Assembly (NCBI GenBank): GCA_019426215.1
Contig: CM033406.1
Location: forward strand, 7,823,146 to 7,887,145
DNA: 64,000 nt
Reading direction: 5' to 3'
Source of the DNA: Buddleja alternifolia
Taxonomy: Eukaryota > Streptophyta > Magnoliopsida > Lamiales > Scrophulariaceae
Part shown: one piece after another, positions 57,801 to 64,000 of the stretch
How the letters are laid out: each line of letters opens with the position of its first letter
Numbering within the stretch: the stretch's first letter is position 1
Position numbers and translations under genes: made by a program
Notes under the pieces: model-generated
What the model was told of the DNA's origin: nothing
What the model saw: the letters and a program-made list of their open reading frames with translations, nothing else
Databases searched by the model: none

Positions 57801-60800
57801 TATGGTACTATTGCGAGGCCTCTGGCTCAAATCTATTGAAAAGTTTCATTGGTCAGAGGCAGCGGATAGGGCATTTCATCAGTTGAAGACACACTTGACC
57901 GCCCTAGTTTTGGCAATGCCGGATTTTTTTCAAAATTTTGTTATCGAATGAGATGCGTCAGGTTCAGGGGTGGGCGTGATTCTTATGCAACACGGTCGGC
58001 CTTTAACATACTTTATTAAGGCATTATGGGACCGAACTCTTTCTAAATCGGCGTATGAACGGGAGCTTATGAGGTTGGTTTTAACCATTCAACATTGGTG
58101 ATCGTATTTCATTGGATGGCAGTTCACGGTTCGGACGGATCACAATAGCCTTAAACATTTGTTATCAGAACGCATTGTGACTCTATCACAACAGATTTGG
58201 GTGGCTAAACTTTCGGGATACGACTTTGAGATCGTCTATAAGTCGAGCAGTTCCAATCGTGCAACGGATGCATTATCGCCCAGGGATGTCGAAGGGGAAA
58301 TGACTGCCATGAGTGTTGTCGGCTGATTTCGTCTGGATTCCGAAATTGTTGCATGAGTTTCACGATACACCGGAAGGGGGTCATGCGGGGGCACTACACA
58401 CTTATCGTCGGATTGTGGGAAGTGTGTATTGGAAAGGGATGTTTAGCCGGATACGAGAATATGTTGCGGGTTGTTTGGTTTGTCAAAAAGCGAAGTATGA
58501 GACTACATCGCCAGCGGGGTTTTTGCAACCGTTACAGATACCCAAGATGGTTTGGGAGGATGTTTCTATGGACTTCATCATGGGCCTGGCCGAGTCTCTC
58601 GGTTTTTCTTGCATATTAGTGGTGGTGGATAGGTTGTCAAAATATGGACATTTTGTGGCACTCAAGTCGCCGTTCACAGCCCGTTCCATGGCGGAGGTGT
58701 TCGTCAAGGAAATCGTGCGCTTACATGGTATTCCGCCATCGATTGTTAATGATAGAGACCCGGTTTTAGTGAGTTCTTTTTGGTGGGAATTATTCAAATT
58801 ACAAGGGACTCAACTTAAATTTAGTTCGGCTTATCATCCTGAAACAGACGGATAGACGAAAGTCTTGAATAGAGTTTTAGAGACATCTCCAGTGTTTTTC
58901 GTCGGAGCAGCCGCGGAAATGGTTAGGATGGTCGCCTTGGGTGGAGTTTTGGTATAATACTTCATTCCAAACTTCGGCGAAGTTAACTCCATTCGAGGTG
59001 GCCTATGGGCAGTCTCCTCCGTCAATTCGGCGGTTTTTATAGGGAGAATGTAAAGTGGCAGCGAACGCGGAAGTATTGGTCGACCGGGATGGAATTTTGA
59101 AACAACTGAAGTTTAACCTAACTAAAGCCCAACAAAAAATGAGTCATTATGCTAATGCGGCAAGACGAGATGTGAACTTCGCGATTGGTGATAAGGTGTT
59201 TTTGAAAGTTAGGCCACATAGGCAAACGACATTGGCAGCCAGGGCTTATAACAAATTACCGGCTAAGTATTATGGGCCCTTTGAGGTTGAGAACCATGTG
59301 GGTACAACAACGTATAAGTTGTGGCTTCCGGATACGCGTCGTATTCATCCGGTGTTCCATGTTTCGCAGTTAAAACGTGCAATTGGGGATCATCCGATTG
59401 AGAGTGCACTGCCCTCGAGTTTGGAAATTACGGAAACTAGTGTATTTGAACCGGAATTGGGTTTGGACAGCCGCAATATACAATAGGGAGCGGATGAAGT
59501 TCAGCAAGTTTTAATCAAATAGAAGGGCAAGCCGAGTGATGAGGCGTCGTGGGTAGATGTGGAGGAAATTTTACTTCAGTTTCCTAATTTCAACCTTGGG
59601 GAGACGGTTGTTTTTAAGGGGGGAGGAGTTGTTACGAGCTGAATTATGCCGAGTGACAAGGAGGAGGAAGTTGAAGACGGCCAAGGGCGAAAACCATTGT
59701 TGGTTTATAGGCGCTGAAAGAAGACGCGAGAAGAGGAGAATTAGAAGGAAGATGCACTGGATTACTGTTTATTTATTATTGTTGATTTTATTATTATGCA
59801 AGTTTATTTTATTATTGCTTTTTCCTAGTTTATGGTAGTTTCCTTTTGAGAATAGGAGTCCTTTGGGGATGGAAAGATGTGAGTAGTACTAGTAGGGTTT
59901 TTATCATTGTTTTGGACTATCGTTTTTATTATTCAAATAAGAAGCTTGGAGTGGCAAGTAATTCTGGGAATTACTTGAGTGTGTGACAATTTTTATCTTC
60001 CATCAATATATTACACAATTGATTTTTACAAAGTTAAACTTTTGCACTGCTTGTACGATCAATAGTTAGAAGCAAAAGAAATCTTTGTTTCTTTTGTAGT
60101 ACTTTTACTTTTGCGATAGCTACAAGCAAATAAGACTTTATTGAGTTAGAAATAGGGATGGAAACGGGGCCGTTCCGGGTCAGTTTTCCATGGACTCGGA
60201 ACCGAGCCTAACCGGAACAGGAATCGCATACCGAAAGACCCGGAACCTCCACGGACAGGAACCGCAAGACCCGCGAGACATATTGGGACCCACATAGTCG
60301 AGACCCGTTTGGACCCGTGAGACCCGTTTTTTTAAAAAAAAAAATTAGACTGAATAATTTAATTATTAATTGAATCGAGTTTTAATCAAGTCGAATTAAG
60401 TAATATAATTTTTTAAATTAGACTTGATGATTCAAGCTCGCGAGCCTCCAAACAAGTATAACTAAGTTCGAGCTCGGCTCGTTAGGCTCATTTCAATCTC
60501 GAAAAAACTCGAGCTCATTTTGTGCTCAACTTGAGCCGGTTCAACTCGATGCCCACCCTTGTATATATAATGCACACGTTTTTGAACATGTGTTATGAGT
60601 TTATTACTAGTCTTCATAAACGGTCCATTTATCAATGCCTGCCTGCAGATTACCTACATCATTGGTCAAATCTTGACAATCAAACAAAATCCTCCAAAGA
60701 GTTATGGAAAATTTCCATCGTGATTTTAGCATTTTCTGTATTTTGTGGAAAGCTTGAATTTTGTTTTTCTTCACAAATATTACTTGCCAGTTATCAATAG

Positions 60801-63800
60801 ATAGTTAACAGTCGACATTGATAATAATTAATAACTAATTAAGAAGTGCTTATAATGGACTATTCACCATAAGTATTCATAACCATCCATAACGAATTGT
60901 GGAAAATAATACATTTTCTATTTTGAAAAATAGAAAATGTAAAAACCTAACAATTTTTTTTATATAAAAAAAAACCCCCCGTTCCCGGGCCAGTCCTACT
61001 CCCACCCAAATTCGTCCCAGAACCGTTGGGTCCAAGATTTCTGGAACCGAAACCGGACCTGTCAGGCGGTTCCGGGTAGGAACCAGATCCATAGCCATCC
61101 CTAGAAAGCATATGTTGCATGCTGAGAAAATGAATTGGAAAGTTGCTTACATGGAAAGTTGCTTACAATGCATTTCATGTATTCGAAACAAGCGAAGATC
61201 TAAAGTTACGTAGTCGCACTATTGAGATAATATTTGCTTTTAAAAAACATTAGATTGTTCCAAACCGTCCCAACCCAACTAGACCACAAAGTACAGTTAA
61301 TTTTCGGGTCGGACTTAGGTAGGCATTTAAAAGGCTAAAATGCATTTTCGATCTCAACCTATGTCGGTCAGAGCACTTTGGTACCTAGTCTATTAATGTT
61401 TACACTCGAGCACCCAACTTTTGTAAATTGTGACACTTGGAATATTCCCTCCGAAAAGTGTACCACGTGTCTTAGGCATAACGTAAATTGTGTACCAAAG
61501 TGCATTTATCATGAAATGTATAGGTAATCGAGTGCACAAAATGTCATAGGATAGGGTGCAAAGTGCACATATCATGCCCTCAGATAGGCTGGACGGTGAG
61601 GCAGATAAAGAGATAAAAAACAGCATAAGCAAGGTTTCGAGTAGAATGTTTAAAGCTTTTGAGGAAGTAAGATGGATAGATTTGGAAGCAAGTCAAAGAA
61701 CTAGTTGCATAAATATATAGATATAGAGAAAGTCCTTTCTCTTCAAAGGGAGGGTGATATAAGGGTTTTGAGATCGATTCTTATGTCGTTCAGCGACTTT
61801 TAATAAAAGCCATTCCGGGCCCACGCTTCTCGATGCCAATCTCGCCCTTCCTTTGACAAGCAAGTCAATAAATACCCAACTTCTTGAAGGAGTAAGAGAA
61901 GGATCTTCAACTTTGCTTACTTAATAAGTACGTTGAGTCTTACCATTATAGGTAGTTGAGTGCACAATCTAAGGCAAATTATTCTTCGAACTTAAGTGTC
62001 ACAATTTATAAAGGTTGAGTACTCGAGTGTAAAAATTAATAGATTAGATATCAAAAGTGCTCAGACCGACATAGGTTGGGGTCGGAAATGCATTTTACCC
62101 CATTTAAAAACCGCAAACATCAGGTCAGGCTAAGAAATTAGAAAATCCCGCACCGCGTACACTCCTATCTTTTAGGATAACAAGACATTACGACTAGACA
62201 AACCAAAAACAATATAAGGGATGTTCAGTCCAGGACAAGCTATATGTATAAGCCTAGCAAGCAGGAATAATACGTTTCAACTCATCTCTAATCTTGCACC
62301 AGAGAAAATTTAAACTATTTATTGCCAATTCCCTAACTTTTAAGTCTCCTAACATATCAGGGTCCATGACTTCAAGTTAGCCATGTGTTGTAATGCCAGG
62401 GTGAAGCTAATGGATCTAGACTTAACAGCTAAAATAGACTTAAGATGGTATATAGAATTTTTTATCCCTTTTATATGTCTGTTATCTTAAGATCATATGT
62501 CGTTTAAAATAAAATAAAATATTTTTCATACCAAAGCAATAAACACATAATGGATGTATTAGTTACCAAAGTGAGCAGCTAAGCCCCAGTATCTTGCAAG
62601 CCAACACCTTTTAAGAACAACTTCTTCCTGTCAATGTAAATTTTTCAGAAAAGCAACAGTAGGTGACAATAATTGAAATTGAACTTTTACTCACATGTAC
62701 TATTTGTGCAACAGTCGCTACCTACCATTTCATGTTGGGTCAAAATCATTCTTTGTGTCATAGAGCGAAGAGCTTTAACTTCAGACTCAGTTCCATGCAA
62801 TTGTTCAACAGCAGTTGCAGCCTCACTTTTTGCAACCTATTGAGTCAAATGACATATTGTTACAAGAAGTATGTTAGACAAGTACAAGTGAGCATGTTGC
62901 AAGTATCTTACTCACCTTAACTTCAGATTGCAATGATGCCTTTTCCTCATCCACCCCATCTTTTTCTAGTTTAGCCTCTTTAAGTGCAGCCTATACCAAG
63001 TTTACCATAAACGAACGTGGTAAAGACGAAAATGTAAGGTATCAGATAAATCTCCGGGTAGGTGACAAAATGGCATAATATTTTAGGTCTTTTTTCTCAA
63101 CCATTCTCTAATCATAAGCATCTCAATGATTCTAATCATAGAAGATGATCAAATGTCACTTCACAAAATCAAAGTCCACTGAAGACGAAAGACCAAATTA
63201 CCTCTCTTTGGCGCAATGCAGCTTCTTTCCTGCGAATTGATGATACGATATCTTAGATCAATTACTTATAATTGTTGATATGGAGTTAGGGTAGAGATCT
63301 TTGAGCCTTTATATACCTGCTCAAAAGCTTAGCTTCCAATGAAACTCCTTCTCCTAGAGAAGCTACCTGAAGAATAGGCAATTACAAAATGTCAAGGAAC
63401 TCATTAGCAAATCAGTCGCTAAAAAGTCCAAGGTTCCACTGAAAGCAACTGGGCTGAAAGGATTTAGAACTTATTCTAGATAGGGACTACAAATAATTTA
63501 GAAAATAAGATACCAAAGCTTTGTGGACATTGTTCCAAGTAATAGATATATGTGCTTAGAGCACAGTATGAATGGCCGGCAACAGCCCAGTGAAACTAAT
63601 GCACAAGATTCCTAATAATCAGAACTCAGGATCGAAAGCATTCTTGTTTGTACAAAAATATATAAATTGATCAATGGTAACTGTAAAACTATGAAATTTT
63701 ATGATACATAATCAAAAAACCTACGTCAGACTAATTGCAATAACAATAACTGTACTCGACCATTTCCCTTGCTATTGGGATTGTTATAAAAGATTGCTAA

Positions 63801-64000
63801 CTAAAATTTTTTGTATTTAACGTTCTAACTAGAACAATAAAAATAATCACGACAAAGCTAAACAAGAGTTATAATCTGAAATGAATACATCTTCAAATTA
63901 AATATCATGGTATTGCTTTAGCGTGATTGTCTATCTGATCCAAAAAGATACTGTGATTAAAGATAATTACAACCTGAAATTTGCTGGAAGTTTCAATACT
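49961..64000 (-). CDS. SCD2: SCD2-like coiled-coil protein, C-terminal 14 exons
   Basis: This resembles plant STOMATAL CYTOKINESIS DEFECTIVE 2-type coiled-coil proteins, which in Arabidopsis act with SCD1 in clathrin-dependent trafficking and cytokinesis (known for the family, not shown here). Exons from high to low coordinates: 63974-64000 (partial), 63317-63366, 63202-63229, 62916-62990, 62726-62836, 62567-62627, 52961-53077, 52732-52850, 52418-52487, 51763-51804, 51398-51487, 51084-51124, 50548-50674, 49961-50100. All internal junctions are GT/AG and join in one open frame of 365 codons plus TAA. Landmarks are [18 protein letters not shown] (coiled coil), [70 protein letters not shown] and [20 protein letters not shown]. 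The 5' part is beyond the window. One intron is 9.5 kb; the rest are 79-613 bp. Exon 51398-51487 may be a cassette. Confidence 0.82.
50144..50287. repeat. Two diverged 72-bp repeats in the last intron
   Basis: AATATCCATCGAA (50144) and AATATCCACCGAA (50216) each precede CCCAAAATTTCCC and an AT-rich tail ending TAAATTATT-like. The unit is about 72 bp with roughly ten differences. It lies in the intron between the last two exons of the SCD2-like gene. Confidence 0.8.
51398..51487 (-). other. Candidate cassette exon of the SCD2-like gene, 90 nt
   Basis: This exon encodes 30 residues beginning [13 protein letters not shown]. It has good splice sites (acceptor CGCCAG, donor GTCTTT). It is bounded by phase-1 introns on both sides, so it can be skipped without changing the frame. 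Skipping joins MEAF directly to [14 protein letters not shown], which is the continuous form I know from SCD2-like proteins. Whether it is used in mRNA cannot be told from DNA. Confidence 0.6.
53856..54569. repeat. Tandem duplication, two 357-bp units
   Basis: The units are 53856-54212 and 54213-54569 and abut exactly. Each starts AGAGAGAGAATTAAGAGAAG and ends TTTTCTTCTTTGCT. I count about five single-base differences by eye, so they are about 98-99% identical, pointing to a recent event. No ORF or transposon end is recognisable in the unit. It lies in the large intron of the SCD2-like gene. Confidence 0.95.
54771..54802. repeat. (TA)16 microsatellite
   Basis: An uninterrupted run of 16 TA dinucleotides lies between the 357-bp duplication and the Gypsy element. 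It is probably length-polymorphic. Confidence 0.97.
54987..55363 (+). repeat. 5' LTR of the Reina-type element
   Basis: It starts TGTTACAAGACACATTATGC and ends TTATCTTCCATCA. An AT-rich block of TTATT repeats sits in the middle. The sequence just after it, ATTTGGCCCGGCC, would be a decayed primer-binding site. Confidence 0.93.
55403..56416 (+). pseudogene. Reina-type gag with zinc knuckle
   Basis: I place the start at [18 protein letters not shown] (55403), because the upstream ATG at 55337 is inside the LTR. The first frame breaks near 55630 and resumes at 55685. The capsid-like core contains [20 protein letters not shown] and [20 protein letters not shown], matching the retrotransposon gag domain. 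A Ser/Thr/Pro-rich linker follows, then the zinc knuckle [14 protein letters not shown] (C-x2-C-x6-H-x-C) near 56322-56364, and an acidic end. Gag packages the element RNA; here at least one frameshift disables it. Confidence 0.87.
56417..58300 (+). pseudogene. Reina-type protease, reverse transcriptase, RNase H
   Basis: The protease active site DSGASHDF is readable near 56555-56580 only in a shifted frame, so a frameshift lies just before it. Reverse transcriptase (56948-57541) has [45 protein letters not shown] and [20 protein letters not shown]. The catalytic motif usually FFDDI reads VVFNDI, so the first catalytic Asp is Asn and the enzyme is dead. The palm/thumb continues in 57522-57839 ([34 protein letters not shown]). 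RNase H (57840-58300) has a stop just before [13 protein letters not shown], then [17 protein letters not shown] and [14 protein letters not shown]. Confidence 0.88.
58301..59626 (+). pseudogene. Reina-type integrase with chromodomain remnant
   Basis: The N-terminal HHCC zinc-binding part reads [20 protein letters not shown], then [10 protein letters not shown]. The catalytic core has [12 protein letters not shown] (first Asp), [17 protein letters not shown] (second Asp) and [10 protein letters not shown] followed by a stop (58853-58855) and TKVLNRVLE (catalytic Glu). A frameshift region follows to 59055. The C-terminal part has [10 protein letters not shown] (GPY/F motif) and [12 protein letters not shown]. 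The last segment, 59490-59626, reads [20 protein letters not shown] after one stop, which matches the chromodomain-like tail that guides chromovirus insertion to marked chromatin. Confidence 0.87.
59616..59629 (+). promoter_or_regulatory. Polypurine tract of the Reina-type element
   Basis: AAGGGGGGAGGAGT lies directly before the 3' LTR and is the expected plus-strand primer site. It also overlaps the end of the chromodomain frame. Confidence 0.85.
59630..60005 (+). repeat. 3' LTR of the Reina-type element
   Basis: It runs from TGTTACGAGCTGAATTATGC to TTATCTTCCATCA and aligns end to end with the 5' LTR. It is followed by ATATA. Confidence 0.93.
60155..61101. mobile_element. hAT-like non-autonomous element, 947 bp
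   Basis: The left end GGGATGGAAACGG and the right end, read on the other strand, GGGATGGCTATGG are inverted repeats. The flanks are TAGAAATA (60147-60154) and TAGAAAGC (61102-61109), an 8-bp duplication with the last two bases changed. Both arms contain GGTTCCGGGT/ACCCGGAAC-like text. The middle is AT-rich and contains a second old end-like phrase, GATGCCCACCCTTG near 60549. No transposase is encoded. Confidence 0.7.
61333..62100. mobile_element. Mutator-type MITE with long inverted repeats, 768 bp
   Basis: The inverted repeats are about 105 bp long. They start GGCTAAAATGCATTTTCGAT on the left and, on the other strand, GGGTAAAATGCATTTCCGAC on the right, and share AACCTATGTCGGTC and TTTACACTCGAG. 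A perfect 9-bp duplication CATTTAAAA flanks it (61324-61332 and 62101-62109). Long repeats plus a 9-bp duplication are the hallmark of Mutator-like elements. No transposase is present. It landed in an older hAT-like remnant whose right end is CGTACACTCCTA near 62159-62170. Confidence 0.9.

Larger units (their letters stand above)
54987..60005 (+). mobile_element. Complete Reina-type Gypsy chromovirus, dead
   Basis: The element is 5019 bp with two LTRs, flanked by perfect 5-bp duplications ATATA (54982-54986 and 60006-60010). The LTRs (377 and 376 bp) differ at about 27 positions plus one indel by eye, about 93% identity. It encodes gag, protease, reverse transcriptase, RNase H and integrase, with a chromodomain-like C-terminus. 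Short LTRs, 5-kb size and the chromodomain point to the Reina clade of Ty3/gypsy chromoviruses. It sits in the large SCD2-like intron, antisense to the gene. Many stops and frameshifts make it non-autonomous. Confidence 0.95.
53078..62566 (-). other. 9.5-kb intron of the SCD2-like gene, loaded with transposons
   Basis: The donor (rc of CCAAAGTGAG side at 62566) and the acceptor at 53078-53079 are canonical and join LAAHF|G to ICADIAV in frame. The contents from low to high coordinates are: an hAT-like remnant beginning TAGGGGTGTTCATC near 53414; GTA/ACA trinucleotide-rich DNA near 53580-53630; the 357-bp duplication; a (TA)16 run; the Reina-type Gypsy element; the hAT-like element at 60155; and the Mutator-type MITE at 61333. 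DNA at 53090-53400 and 62110-62560 shows no further genes. The intron is about fifteen times longer than the gene's next longest visible intron. Confidence 0.85.

Noticed and set aside
1..64000. CRISPR array, operon or prokaryotic defence system
   Set aside because: No spaced short direct repeats, no prokaryotic gene organisation and no Shine-Dalgarno-linked ORFs; all recognisable coding text is plant retrotransposon or spliced plant gene.

Overview
The window is nuclear DNA of a flowering plant, most likely a eudicot. It holds the 3' part of one intron-rich host gene with canonical GT/AG splice sites, dense Copia and Gypsy LTR retrotransposons, L1-type LINEs, a tRNA-headed SINE and several MITEs. 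I see nothing prokaryotic, organellar or CRISPR-like. The species cannot be read from the sequence.

Roughly 1-49,000 is a nest of mobile elements, nearly all broken. From left to right: the end of a Copia element and its 3' LTR (1-4439), split by a solo LTR (528-3103) that itself carries a Tourist-type MITE (2545-3049). Next is an inverted SIRE-like Copia fragment (4440-6296) and a 4.5 kb non-coding LTR-like block with degenerate tandem repeats. LINE-1 (10797-17536) follows, with its ORF1 split by a solo Copia LTR. A second SIRE-like Copia element (17554-29634) has a solo Gypsy LTR in its 5' LTR and LINE-2 in its gag. Then come a Gypsy 5' LTR with primer-binding site (29635-31983) and a 5'-truncated LINE-3 on the minus strand. 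A foldback element (35244-42443) contains a SINE and the full-length LINE-4, and the full-length LINE-5 (42766-48978) ends the nest. Most of these insertions keep a target-site duplication that can be read by eye, so their relative order can be reconstructed.

From 49961 to the end of the window lies one host gene on the minus strand, an SCD2-like coiled-coil protein. Fourteen exons are visible and the 5' end lies outside the window. They translate into a continuous 365-residue C-terminal part. One intron is 9.5 kb and holds a 357-bp tandem duplication, a complete but dead chromodomain Gypsy element of Reina type with two LTRs, an hAT-like element and a Mutator-type MITE with a 9-bp target duplication. 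One 90-nt exon is frame-neutral and looks like a cassette exon.

No new multi-gene system is evident. The most useful points are the nested-insertion chronology, the candidate cassette exon, the ATGA overlap of ORF1 and ORF2 kept in two copies of one LINE family, and the SINE and foldback structure.
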